Part shown: positions 7,815 through 16,446 of the stretch, in pieces | Layout: each line of letters opens with the position of its first letter | Numbering within the stretch: position 1 is the stretch's first letter | Source of the DNA: SHLQ01 sp964562985 | GTDB taxonomy: Bacteria > Actinomycetota > Acidimicrobiia > Acidimicrobiales > SHLQ01 | DNA: 64,000 nt | NCBI GenBank assembly: GCA_964562985.1 | Contig: CAZLWE010000007.1 | Location: 25,849-89,848, forward strand | Reading direction: 5' to 3' | Notes under the pieces: generated by a model | Databases searched by the model: none | What the model was told of the DNA's origin: nothing | What the model saw: only the letters and a program-made list of their open reading frames with translations | Position numbers and translations under genes: made by a program

Positions 7815-9998
7815 ATGCCCCTGCCGTTGAACAAGAACGTGGTGCTGATCGGTGGCGGGCACGCGCACGCGCTCGTGATGCACTCGTGGGCCATGAACCC
7901 GACCGCTGGTGCTCGAGTGACCGTCATCAACCCGGCGCCGACGGCCCCATACACCGGGATGCTTCCGGGCTTTGTCGCCGGGCATTACACCCGAGATGAG
8001 CTCGACATCGACCTTGTTCGCCTTGGCCGGTTCGCGGATGTCCGCCTGGTCCTCGGTCGGGCCACCGACATAAACCGTGAAGCTCAAACGGTGACCGTCG
8101 AAGGACGCCCGCCGATTCCCTACGACATCTGCTCGATCAACGTGGGTATTACCTCGGCGATGGCGAATCTCCCCGGCTTCAACGAGCACGCTGTTCCGGC
8201 CAAACCACTGGGCCGATTCTCGGGACGTTGGGCAGACTTCGTGGCCGAACGAGCCGACCAGGCCGGCGCGCCGCAAGTGGTGGTGATCGGTGGTGGCGTC
8301 GGGGGCAGCGAACTCGCTATGGCAATGAGTTATCGCCTTCGCCAGGAAGGGCACCGTCCCACGGTCACCGTCATCGACCGGACCACGATCCTCGAAGAGG
8401 TGGGCGACGAAGCACGGATCGAACTGCGCAAAGCCATGGACGAGCTGGGCGTGGTGGTCCGTGAGCACGCCGAAGTCGAGGCGGTCGAAGTAGGCCAGGT
8501 GCAACTCGGGAACGGCGAGAGTGTGCCTGCGGATCTCGTCGTGGGTGCGGCCGGCGCGCGGCCGTTTCCGTGGCTGTCCGAGCTCGGCTTGGCGACCACA
8601 GATGGGTTCATCGATGTCGGCGAGACGCTGCAAACCACAACCGACCCCAACATCTTTGCGGCGGGCGACTGTGCGAATCTGACCTTCGACCCTCGGCCGA
8701 AGGCAGGCGTCTACGCGGTGCGCGAAGCGCCGTATCTGTTCAAGAACATGCAGGCGCTGTTGCAAGGCAAGAAGCTCGAGAAGTTCGATCCACAAAGCGA
8801 CTACCTGAAGCTGGTCTCCCTCGGCGAGAAGTCGGCTGGTGCCGACAAGTTCGGTCGCTTCACCCAGGGCCCCGGAATGTGGCGCCTGAAGGATCGGATC
8901 GACCGCAAGTTCATGGACAAGCTCGGCGACCTGCCGCGGATGGATCCGCCGAAGGTGCCAAAGAACGCCGTCGATGGATTGGCCCGCGAGATCGACTCGC
9001 AGCCACCGTTGTGCGGAGGGTGCGGAGCGAAAGTCGGTGTCGATGTGCTAGCTGGGCCGCTTGGCGCGCTTCCACCTTCGCAGCGAGATGACGTCACGTT
9101 TCTCCCTGGTGACGACGCCGCGATGGTGACCGTTGGGGGAGTGCGACAAGTGCTGACCACCGATCAGGTCCGCACCTTCACCCCCGATCCGTTCCGCATG
9201 GCACGCATCGCCACGCTGCATGCGCTCGGCGACATTTGGGCCATGGGTGCCGCTCCTCAGGCCGTGCTCGTAACGGTGACGTTGCCTCAGCTCGGGCGCG
9301 GCCTTCAGGAGGAATGGCTCGGCGAGATCATGGCGGGCACAACCCGTTCGCTCGATGGAACCGGTGCCGAGGTCGTGGGCGGGCACAGCTCAATGGGCGC
9401 CGAACTCTCGATCGGTTACTCGATTACCGGTTTGGCCGAGAGCGATCCGATAAGCCTGGCTGGGGCACAACCTGGCCAGCGGTTGCTGCTAACCCGGCCC
9501 CTGGGGTCAGGAGTGTTGTTCGCGGGAGAGATGCAGAGTCAGGCTCGCGGCGCTGACGTCGAGGCACTACTCGATGTGCTCGAAGTTCCCCAGGGCCCGG
9601 CTGCGGCCATCCTCAGCGCTGCCGGTGCAACAGCGATGACCGACGTGACGGGCTTTGGGCTCGCCGGTCATCTGCAGGGGATGCTGAAGCAATCGAAGGT
9701 CGGCGCAACCGTCGAACTGGACGCCGTCCCGATCTTCGATGGTGCCCTTGAACTCTCGAACGCTGGTGTGAAGTCGCACCTCTACGATGCCAATCGCGCC
9801 GCGGTCGAGATGATCGAAGACCGAGTCCATCGCCGATCCCGCCTGCTCTTTGACCCGCAGACGGCCGGTGGCATGTTGGCTGCGGTTCCCGCTGAGCAGG
9901 CCGATGCCATCGTCGCTGAGTTGCGCGAGGCGGGCTTCACTGATTCGGCCGCCATCGGTGTGATCACCGATGCATCAAATGAGATCCGATTGAGATGA
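7815..9998 (+). CDS. selD: NADH dehydrogenase-like / selenide,water dikinase (SelD) fusion
   Basis: The 727-residue protein has two parts. Residues about 6-370 are a pyridine nucleotide-disulfide oxidoreductase of the NDH-2 type, with VVLIGGGHAHA, VVIGGGVGGSELAMA and FAAGDCA. Residues about 395-727 are SelD: CGGCGAKV with Cys403 and Lys406 at the positions of the essential E. coli Cys17 and Lys20, GDDAAMV, TTDQVRTFTPDPF, HALGDIWAMGA and GGHSSMGAEL. SelD makes selenophosphate from selenide and ATP for Sec or selenouridine synthesis. The N-terminal domain may supply reducing power; this fusion type is known in other bacteria. ATG 7815 is chosen; upstream residues lack family similarity. It is divergent from a UGA-containing gene that would need its product. 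Confidence 0.93.
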   Translation: MPLPLNKNVVLIGGGHAHALVMHSWAMNPTAGARVTVINPAPTAPYTGMLPGFVAGHYTRDELDIDLVRLGRFADVRLVLGRATDINREAQTVTVEGRPPIPYDICSINVGITSAMANLPGFNEHAVPAKPLGRFSGRWADFVAERADQAGAPQVVVIGGGVGGSELAMAMSYRLRQEGHRPTVTVIDRTTILEEVGDEARIELRKAMDELGVVVREHAEVEAVEVGQVQLGNGESVPADLVVGAAGARPFPWLSELGLATTDGFIDVGETLQTTTDPNIFAAGDCANLTFDPRPKAGVYAVREAPYLFKNMQALLQGKKLEKFDPQSDYLKLVSLGEKSAGADKFGRFTQGPGMWRLKDRIDRKFMDKLGDLPRMDPPKVPKNAVDGLAREIDSQPPLCGGCGAKVGVDVLAGPLGALPPSQRDDVTFLPGDDAAMVTVGGVRQVLTTDQVRTFTPDPFRMARIATLHALGDIWAMGAAPQAVLVTVTLPQLGRGLQEEWLGEIMAGTTRSLDGTGAEVVGGHSSMGAELSIGYSITGLAESDPISLAGAQPGQRLLLTRPLGSGVLFAGEMQSQARGADVEALLDVLEVPQGPAAAILSAAGATAMTDVTGFGLAGHLQGMLKQSKVGATVELDAVPIFDGALELSNAGVKSHLYDANRAAVEMIEDRVHRRSRLLFDPQTAGGMLAAVPAEQADAIVAELREAGFTDSAAIGVITDASNEIRLR

Positions 9999-9999
9999 G

Positions 10000-10194
10000 T
10001 TACCAGCTTCGGTTGCCGAGATGCCACTGCCCGCACTGCTGGCACTCGTAGTGCTGGATGTCGCGATGGCCCTTCCCGCGCATCTTCTCGGCGGAGGTCT
10101 TGGCTGATTTCGCGTTGTCGTAGGCCTGCTTGCCGTCGCAGGACTTCGCGTGACGCTTGCGTGCGCGCTTTTGCTTGCGAGTCGACTTCGCCAT
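10000..10194 (-). CDS. Small basic Zn-ribbon-like protein
   Basis: The 64-residue protein has a very basic N-terminus (STRKQKRARKRHAKSC) and a C-terminal YECQQCGQWHLG knuckle with a CxxC pair and a nearby His. Small proteins of this style occur in many bacteria and phages without known function; nucleic-acid binding would suit the charge but is inference. It converges with the selD fusion, separated by a single base. ATG 10194. Confidence 0.65.
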   Translation of the reverse strand: MAKSTRKQKRARKRHAKSCDGKQAYDNAKSAKTSAEKMRGKGHRDIQHYECQQCGQWHLGNRSW

Positions 10195-10203
10195 CGAATC
10201 AGC

Positions 10204-11394
10204 CTAAATCACCACATCCTCGGTGAAGGGCCGGTTCTCTTCGATGCGCTGGTAACCGAGCGGCGACAGGTCGAGCGTCTGGTATTCGCCATAGGTGATC
10301 AGCTCGCTGATGCCGCGGCCGACGGCAGGGCCTTGCTGGAAGCCGTGGCCGCTGAACCCGTTGGCGAACAGGAGGTTCGGGAGGTCGCTCGCTGGGCCGA
10401 TGATCAGGTTGTGGTCGAGCGTGTTGTAGGCGTATTGGCCGCCCCATGAGGTGACCTTCGCGATGCGGTCGAAGGCCGGCACGTACTTTGCGACTGTCGG
10501 CCAGATGAGTTCTTCGAACTCGTCTTCTCGTGCTTGCCAGTCGTCGTAGGCGATGGTCGCATCGTCGGCGGGCACGCCACCGGTCATGTAGTGGTGCTGC
10601 TCGCGGCGAAAGTGCACGCCCTCGGGAGTGATGGTCAGCGGAACGTTGTGTTCGATTGGCGTGCGGCAATCGAACACGAAGCTGGTGCGTGCGCGTGGCT
10701 CGACTGGTAGCGGCAGGTCGACCATGTCGGCCACTTGTTTTGCGCGGTTGCCAGCGGTGTTCACGACAAAACCGCAATCGATCGACTCGCCGGACTCGAG
10801 CCGTACTGACGTGGCCCGCCGCTGTCCGTCGGCGGTGGTGTCGATATCGACGACGGTGTCGCGGATGAAGGTGGCGCCGTTCGCGATGGCGCGTTGGCGG
10901 AACCCTTGGAAGAACGCCCACCCATCGAATGAACCTTCGCGCAGCGAACCCATACGGGCCCCGACGATCGTCGACGCATCCATATATGGAAACTGCTCCT
11001 CGACTTGGACTGGTGTGAGCATGTACGTCTGGGCACCCTCGGCGTGTTGAGTCGCCATCTGCCGAGCGAAGTTGTCGAACTCGGCGTCATCACGAGCCAG
11101 GAAGAGATAACCGGTACCGCGATAGTTGAGTTCGGGGGACTGGCCATCGACCTCGATGTGGTTGTGGAAGTCGTCGATGAAGTCGAGGCCGAACTGGCTG
11201 ATCTTGATATTGACCGGCTGGCTGAACTGCTCACGAATGGAGTTCTGCGCGCGGGACGTTCCGCACTTGTCGTAGCTCGTGTCGGTTTCGATGACCGCGA
11301 CGGTGCCGTCGAAGTCGGGGTTCTCGGTGAGAAAGTACGCAACTGCGCTTCCCATCAGCGCGCCACCCACACAGACCACGTCGTAGTTCATCAT
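10204..11394 (-). CDS. FAD-dependent oxidoreductase (DAO / sarcosine-oxidase-like, FOXRED1-like)
   Basis: The 396-residue protein carries an N-terminal FAD-binding fold (YDVVCVGGALMGSAVAYFL, a degenerate GxGxxG, then VAVIETD) and a DAO-family C-terminus (NTLDHNLIIGP, FANGFSGHGFQQGPAVG). The overall pattern with QFSQPVNIKIS resembles FOXRED1-type and sarcosine/dimethylglycine oxidoreductases that oxidise secondary amines or N-methyl amino acids. It overlaps the end of hyuB by 4 nt (ATGA) and is the last gene of the hyu operon. It may oxidise an amino acid released by the hydantoinase-like pair; that is inference. Confidence 0.85.
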   Translation of the reverse strand: MMNYDVVCVGGALMGSAVAYFLTENPDFDGTVAVIETDTSYDKCGTSRAQNSIREQFSQPVNIKISQFGLDFIDDFHNHIEVDGQSPELNYRGTGYLFLARDDAEFDNFARQMATQHAEGAQTYMLTPVQVEEQFPYMDASTIVGARMGSLREGSFDGWAFFQGFRQRAIANGATFIRDTVVDIDTTADGQRRATSVRLESGESIDCGFVVNTAGNRAKQVADMVDLPLPVEPRARTSFVFDCRTPIEHNVPLTITPEGVHFRREQHHYMTGGVPADDATIAYDDWQAREDEFEELIWPTVAKYVPAFDRIAKVTSWGGQYAYNTLDHNLIIGPASDLPNLLFANGFSGHGFQQGPAVGRGISELITYGEYQTLDLSPLGYQRIEENRPFTEDVVI

Positions 11395-13127
11395 TCGCTT
11401 CCCACCGTTTGGTCGCTCGCCACTTCCGGGCGAGATCCGCGGGAGCCTGCTGGCTCGCCCAAGTGCTGGTCGCCTACCACTTCCGGGCGGTCTTCGCTCA
11501 CGTATCCCTGGGCGTGGTCGTTCGCAACAGCTACTGGGTCACGCTCAGCGGGGTCGCCGAAGCCGCCGCCGCCCGGCAGTTCGAGGATCAACCGGCGATC
11601 TGCGGGGATGAGCTGCTTGCCCTTGGGGGAGAAGGGAGTTCCGTCGTCGAGATAGACCTTGCCGGGCGCACCGTCTTTTCCGCCGAAGCGACCGCGTGCC
11701 GGATTGTCGACGCGGTCGAACATGGCAGAGAACTCGAAGTGATAGCCATCGGTCGGGCTGATCTCGATGACCTGGCCGAGCCCGCCGCGGTACTTGCCAG
11801 CGCCACCGGAGCCTTCGCGGATCTCCTTGCGCCAGATGATAATGGGGCCAACCTGTTCGGTCGCCTCCGCGCTCATCGTCATCACGCCAGACGGAAACGC
11901 GGTTGCGGTCAGCCCGTCGAGTGTGGGCCGCGCGCCGGTGCCGCCGCTGTTGAACATCAAGAGTTCGACCGGCGCGAGCAGGGCTTCAGGGTGGGCCGCC
12001 CTGGCGCTCGCTTGGAAGTTCCACAACGCTCCCGCACCTTCAGCTGGAACGACGTCGGGGAGTGCTTGGGAGATCGCGCCGAGGCACAGGTCGGTTACGA
12101 AGTGGCCGAGCACGTGACGCACCGAGACCGGGTCGGGGTCCTGCGCGTTGAGTATCACGCCGTCGGGTGCGCTCACGGTAAACGGGTAGAGCGACGCGTA
12201 GTTGTTCGGAAGTTCCGGTGCGAGCGCCACCAACATGCCATACGTGAAGTACGCCTGGGCGTAGACGATCGGCACGTTGATGCCGAACTGGCTCAGTGGT
12301 GAGGTGCCGGTGAAGTCGGCGTGCATACCATCGTCGGTAACGGTGAGTTCGACCACCAGGTCGACCGGCTTCTCATAGCCGTCGACGGTCATCTCGTTTT
12401 GGTAGACGCCCTTGGCGACGGGAGCGAGCGCGGCCATGGTGGCCTTGCGGGTTCGGTCGAAGATGAATTCGGCCAGATCGTCGAGGTCTGCCATGTTGAA
12501 CTCATCGAGCATTTCGAGCAGGCGGCGGCGCCCGGTCTCGTTGCTTGCGGCCAGTCCGTGAATATCGCCCAGCACCTGGTCTTGCTCACGCACGTTGTTG
12601 CGGATGATGTTGACGAGGTCGTGGTTCAGTTCACCACGCTCGGCCCACTTCATGATCGGGATGCGGATGCCCTCTTCGTAGATCTCCATGCCGTCGGGGC
12701 CATACCCGCGCCCGCCAACGTCGACGACGTGTGCCGTACAAGCAAAGAAGCCAATCAAACTGTGTTTGTCGGCTTCGCCGACAAACACAGGGGTGCACAC
12801 CGTGATGTCGTGGAGGTGGCCGGTGCCCTTCCATGGGTCGTTCGTGAGATAGACGTCGCCGGGGTAGATGCGCTCGGGGCCGATGTCGTCGATGAAGTGC
12901 GAGACGGCTGCCGCCATCGTGTTTACGTGTCCGGGTGTGCCGGTCACGGCTTGGGCGATCATGCGACCTTCACGGTCGAACACGCCCGCAGATAGATCGC
13001 CGGCTTCGCGCACCGACGTACTGAACGCAGTGCGGATCAGTGTCAGTGCTTGCTCTTCGAGAATCGAGATAAGTCGGTTCCACATGATCTGGTTGTGGAC
13101 ATCGGTCGTGCTGGATCGTGCGTTCAC
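11391..13127 (-). CDS. hyuB: Hydantoinase B / oxoprolinase family subunit
   Basis: The 578-residue protein is a HyuB-type subunit: IRTAFSTSVREAGDLSAGVFD near residues 18-38, GDVYLTNDPWKGTGHL, and a Gly-rich C-terminus (ELPGGGGFGDPAERD) typical of the family. With HyuA it forms an ATP-dependent amidohydrolase or carboxylase acting on hydantoins, 5-oxoproline or related cyclic substrates. GTG at 13127 overlaps the hyuA stop by 4 nt (GTGA). The last 40 residues (after QGYVSEDRPE) are a polar tail not needed by the fold. Confidence 0.9.
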   Translation of the reverse strand: MNARSSTTDVHNQIMWNRLISILEEQALTLIRTAFSTSVREAGDLSAGVFDREGRMIAQAVTGTPGHVNTMAAAVSHFIDDIGPERIYPGDVYLTNDPWKGTGHLHDITVCTPVFVGEADKHSLIGFFACTAHVVDVGGRGYGPDGMEIYEEGIRIPIMKWAERGELNHDLVNIIRNNVREQDQVLGDIHGLAASNETGRRRLLEMLDEFNMADLDDLAEFIFDRTRKATMAALAPVAKGVYQNEMTVDGYEKPVDLVVELTVTDDGMHADFTGTSPLSQFGINVPIVYAQAYFTYGMLVALAPELPNNYASLYPFTVSAPDGVILNAQDPDPVSVRHVLGHFVTDLCLGAISQALPDVVPAEGAGALWNFQASARAAHPEALLAPVELLMFNSGGTGARPTLDGLTATAFPSGVMTMSAEATEQVGPIIIWRKEIREGSGGAGKYRGGLGQVIEISPTDGYHFEFSAMFDRVDNPARGRFGGKDGAPGKVYLDDGTPFSPKGKQLIPADRRLILELPGGGGFGDPAERDPVAVANDHAQGYVSEDRPEVVGDQHLGEPAGSRGSRPEVASDQTVGSE

Positions 13128-15247
13128 AGCAGACCTCCAAGTCGGCCAGAGCCACGGGTAACGAGCAACGTTCCGTCCGGTTGCATCACCGCGGTGTGGT
13201 GCGAGCCGAGGACCGTGGTCGTTTGCTCCTCGACGATCACGCACGGGCCGGCGACGGCGTCGCCCGGAGAGAGGTCATGACGTTCAACGACGATCGAGTC
13301 GGCCATCTCGCCACTCACCGGATCGAAGATCTGGCGGGTGGCTGCGGCCTCGACGGTGTTGGACGCCGAGGTGAGCTCGAGCATTTCGGGCGGCTCGACC
13401 ACGGAAGCAACTCGAACCGACCAGCTCACCGTTTCGATAGCCAGATCCGCGATAGCCCGACCGAAGAACTCTTCGTAGGCTTTGGTGAACGTGGCGCCCA
13501 ACCCCTCCGCGGCGAATGCATCGAAGGTGCCGTCGGGCAACTTCACGGGGATCTCCCAACCCTGACCCTTGTAGCGCATCGAGACTTGGCGCTCAATGGC
13601 TAACCGGGGCGTGTCGGGCATGGAAGCGAGTTCGGTGCCTTCACGAACGAAAGACTCAGCTTCGTTCGTCAACTCGGCCAGAACCTCGTTCACCGCGTCG
13701 AAGTCGAAGTCGTCGATGCGCGTGTACAGCGAGCGCACTGCTTCATAGGCGAAGGGTGCTCGCAAGAAACCAATGGCCGACCCAACGCCGGCGCCGGTCG
13801 GTATGAATAGTTCGTCGAGGCCGAGCTTGTCCATCAGGCGGGAGGCGTGGAGCGGGGCCCCGCCACCGAAGGCGATCATGGAGAATCCAGCGAGGTCCTT
13901 GCCATTCTCCACCGCGTGCACGCGGGCGGCGTTGGTCATGTTTTCGTCCACTACCTCGGCGATGCCGACGGCCGCGGTGTGGTCGTCCATGCCGAGCGGT
14001 TCGCCGATGGCATTGCGGATCGCAGCGGTGGTTTTGGCGGGGGAGAGGGTGATGTCTTTGGCGCCGAAGTTATCGGGGTGCAGGCGTCCGAGTTGCAGGT
14101 TGGCGTCGGTGACGGTTGGGTCGACACCGCCACGGTCATAGGCAGCCGGGCCAGGTTCTGATCCGGCGGAGTGCGGACCGATCCGGATCTGGCCGAGCGA
14201 GTCGACGCTTGCGATCGAGCCGCCACCCGCACCGATCTCGATCATCTCGATCACCGGGATACTGATGGGCGTGCCGCTGCCCTTTTTGAATCGGGTGGTG
14301 CGTGCGACTTCGAACGTCTTCGCGGTTTGGGGGGTGTAGTCCTCGATCAGGGCGATCTTTGCGGTCGTGCCACCCATGTCGTAGCTGAGCACTCGGTCGC
14401 GGCCGTAGCGTGCTGCGAGATCGGCTGCGAAGATGGCGCCGCCTGCCGGGCCGGACTCGACCAACCGCACCGGAAACGCTGCCGCCGTTTCGACACTGAC
14501 GAGGCCGCCGCCCGAATGGATCAGGTAAAGCGGGCAGGTGGCGCCGCGCTCGCGAAGTTCCTCGGCCAGCTTGAAGAGGTAACTAGCCATGAGTGGTTGT
14601 ACATACGCGTTGGCGCACACGGTGTTGAATCGTTCGAACTCTCGCATCTGCGGCGACACTTCGGCGCTGATCGACACCGAAATTTCGGGCAGTCGTTCGA
14701 GCAACATGTCGCGGAAGCGTTGCTCGTTCATGGCGTTGCGATAGCTGTGCATGAACCCGACGGCCACGGCCTCGTAGCCACCGGCAATGATCGAGTCGAT
14801 TACCCGAGAGGCGGCCGCTTCATCGAATGCCAGCAGTTCCTCTCCACGTGCGTTGAGACGCTCGGGGACGGTGAAGCGATCCTTGCGTTCGATCAGGGGA
14901 GAGGGCAACACGATGTTGAGGTCGTACTGCTCGAAGCGCCCCTCGGTTCGGGTCTCGATGACATCACGGAATCCCTCGGTCGTGACGAGCGCAGTCTTCG
15001 CTCCGCGCCGTTCGATGAGCGCGTTGGTGGCAAGCGTCGTTCCGTGAATGATCTGCTCGACGTCGGCCATGTGCACGTCGTGTAGAGCCGCAATGCGTTC
15101 GATGCCGTCCAAGATCGCGACCTCGGGGCCGCCGTGTGTGGTGAGCACCTTGGTCGACTCAAACGAGCCGTCGGCAAGTTCGATTACGACGTCGGTGAAC
15201 GTGCCCCCAACGTCGGCCCCGATCCGGATTCTCCCGTTGCCCGACAT
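13124..15247 (-). CDS. hyuA: Hydantoinase A / oxoprolinase family subunit (ATPase)
   Basis: The 707-residue protein has the HyuA actin-like ATPase landmarks: GADVGGTFTDVV near residues 11-22, IHGTTLATNALIERRG, SYDMGGTTAK, GAGGGSIASVD, and AFGGGAPLHA in the second half. It works with HyuB. Family members include N-methylhydantoinase, 5-oxoprolinase and acetophenone carboxylase, and sequence alone does not pick one. The start lies 3 nt after the SDR stop. The neighbouring FAD oxidoreductase and SDR point to catabolism of a nitrogenous ring compound (inference). Confidence 0.93.
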   Translation of the reverse strand: MSGNGRIRIGADVGGTFTDVVIELADGSFESTKVLTTHGGPEVAILDGIERIAALHDVHMADVEQIIHGTTLATNALIERRGAKTALVTTEGFRDVIETRTEGRFEQYDLNIVLPSPLIERKDRFTVPERLNARGEELLAFDEAAASRVIDSIIAGGYEAVAVGFMHSYRNAMNEQRFRDMLLERLPEISVSISAEVSPQMREFERFNTVCANAYVQPLMASYLFKLAEELRERGATCPLYLIHSGGGLVSVETAAAFPVRLVESGPAGGAIFAADLAARYGRDRVLSYDMGGTTAKIALIEDYTPQTAKTFEVARTTRFKKGSGTPISIPVIEMIEIGAGGGSIASVDSLGQIRIGPHSAGSEPGPAAYDRGGVDPTVTDANLQLGRLHPDNFGAKDITLSPAKTTAAIRNAIGEPLGMDDHTAAVGIAEVVDENMTNAARVHAVENGKDLAGFSMIAFGGGAPLHASRLMDKLGLDELFIPTGAGVGSAIGFLRAPFAYEAVRSLYTRIDDFDFDAVNEVLAELTNEAESFVREGTELASMPDTPRLAIERQVSMRYKGQGWEIPVKLPDGTFDAFAAEGLGATFTKAYEEFFGRAIADLAIETVSWSVRVASVVEPPEMLELTSASNTVEAAATRQIFDPVSGEMADSIVVERHDLSPGDAVAGPCVIVEEQTTTVLGSHHTAVMQPDGTLLVTRGSGRLGGLL

Positions 15248-15249
15248 CG

Positions 15250-16068
15250 CTACAGATCCTCGACCTGCGGGAAGTTTGCGGGTGGACGAATATCGACCGT
15301 GGCCGACCGCTGTTGGGCGAGCATGCCGCCGTCGACCTTGATCACATCGCCGGTGATGTAGCTGGCGTCATCGGACGCAAGGAACAGCGCCGCGCCGGTC
15401 ATGTCTTCGGGTTCGCCGACGGCTCCCATTGGAATGTTGACGCCGCTGATCTTGCGGTACTCCTCGCCCTGGCTCGCGGTGTCGATCGAACCGGGCATAA
15501 GTGCATTCACCCGGATGCCGTAGCCAGCGAGGTCGATGGCCATGGCGCGGGTGAGTGCTTCGATGCCGCCCTTGGTCGCGTCGTATGCCGTGAACGCACG
15601 GTGCGCTCGGGTTGCACCGCCCGAGCTCATGTTGATGATGCAGCCGCCACCTTGTTTGGCCATGATGCGAGCGGCGGGGTGCGACACCAGAAAGTGGCCG
15701 GTGAGGTTCACGTCGACGATGCGTCGCCACCACTCCTCATCGGCTTCAAAGAAGTGCAGCATCGGGCTGACGATGCCCGCGTTGTTCACGACCACATCGA
15801 TCCGGCCGTGGGCTTCCATGGTCGCCTCGATCATGGCGCCGACCTGCTCGGAGTTCGACACGTCAGCGATCGCTGCCATGGCCGTGCCGCCAGCGGTGGT
15901 GATTGCCTCGACGACTTTGGCGACGTTGGCTTCATCGATGTCGTTGATGACGAGCTTGCAGTTCTGGCCTGCGAAGCGCTCGGCGATGGCGCGGCCGATG
16001 CCCTTGCCGGCACCGGTTACGAGCACGACCTTGCCGTCGAGGGATGGATAGCTGGTGGTCATGGTCAT
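15250..16068 (-). CDS. Short-chain dehydrogenase/reductase (SDR)
   Basis: The 272-residue classical SDR has TGAGKGIG at residues 18-25, the NNAG motif at about 95-98, Ser near 148-149 and the catalytic Tyr162-xxx-Lys166 pair (YDATK). Asp38-type residues after the second strand (NDIDEAN) favour NAD(H). ATG 16068 or 16062 both follow a GGA-rich RBS. It sits between the ArsR-type regulator (3 nt upstream) and hyuA, so it should belong to the same pathway. The substrate is unknown. Confidence 0.9.
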   Translation of the reverse strand: MTMTTSYPSLDGKVVLVTGAGKGIGRAIAERFAGQNCKLVINDIDEANVAKVVEAITTAGGTAMAAIADVSNSEQVGAMIEATMEAHGRIDVVVNNAGIVSPMLHFFEADEEWWRRIVDVNLTGHFLVSHPAARIMAKQGGGCIINMSSGGATRAHRAFTAYDATKGGIEALTRAMAIDLAGYGIRVNALMPGSIDTASQGEEYRKISGVNIPMGAVGEPEDMTGAALFLASDDASYITGDVIKVDGGMLAQQRSATVDIRPPANFPQVEDL

Positions 16069-16070
16069 TC

Positions 16071-16397
16071 CTAGAGGTCGTTTGCGAGTTGGGCGACGAG
16101 CGCAGAGATCTCCGGCTCATTGCGCCGGTAGTAGGTCCATCCCTTACGAGGGGTAGCGATCAGAAGGTTGGCGTCGACGAGCACCTTGAGGTGCCGCGAT
16201 CCAGCAGGCTGGCTCACGCCGAGCTTGTCGACGATGAACTGGTTGCACGCTCCATGCTCGTCGGGGTCGCCGTGCTCTTGAGGCGGGAAGTGCACGGCGG
16301 GGTCCTTCAACCACTCCAAGATTTGTAGACGGCGGTCGCTCGCTAGGGCCTTGAACGCCGTTTCGAGACCGATCAGATTCGCGGATGCCACGGACAT
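16071..16397 (-). CDS. ArsR/SmtB-type winged-helix regulator
   Basis: The 108-residue protein shows the ArsR fold: ALASDRRLQILEWLKDP, recognition region VDKLGVSQPAGSRHLKVL, and the wing GWTYYRRNE. It has a single Cys (CNQF) and no metal-binding Cys pair, so it is more likely ligand- or redox-responsive than metal-sensing. It is the first gene of the SDR-hyuA-hyuB-FAD oxidoreductase operon and probably regulates it. A dyad lies directly upstream of its start. Confidence 0.88.
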   Translation of the reverse strand: MSVASANLIGLETAFKALASDRRLQILEWLKDPAVHFPPQEHGDPDEHGACNQFIVDKLGVSQPAGSRHLKVLVDANLLIATPRKGWTYYRRNEPEISALVAQLANDL

Positions 16398-16403
16398 AGC
16401 CGT

Positions 16404-16419
16404 ATAACTAACATGTTAT
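16404..16419. promoter_or_regulatory. Candidate operator of the ArsR-type regulator
   Basis: A dyad ATAAC-(6 nt)-GTTAT with core AACATGTT begins 7 nt upstream of the regulator start codon. Position and symmetry fit an autoregulatory ArsR-family site. No second copy was found in the window. Confidence 0.45.
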
Positions 16420-16446
16420 GTGCCGGACGTCTAATGCGATGCTGTT

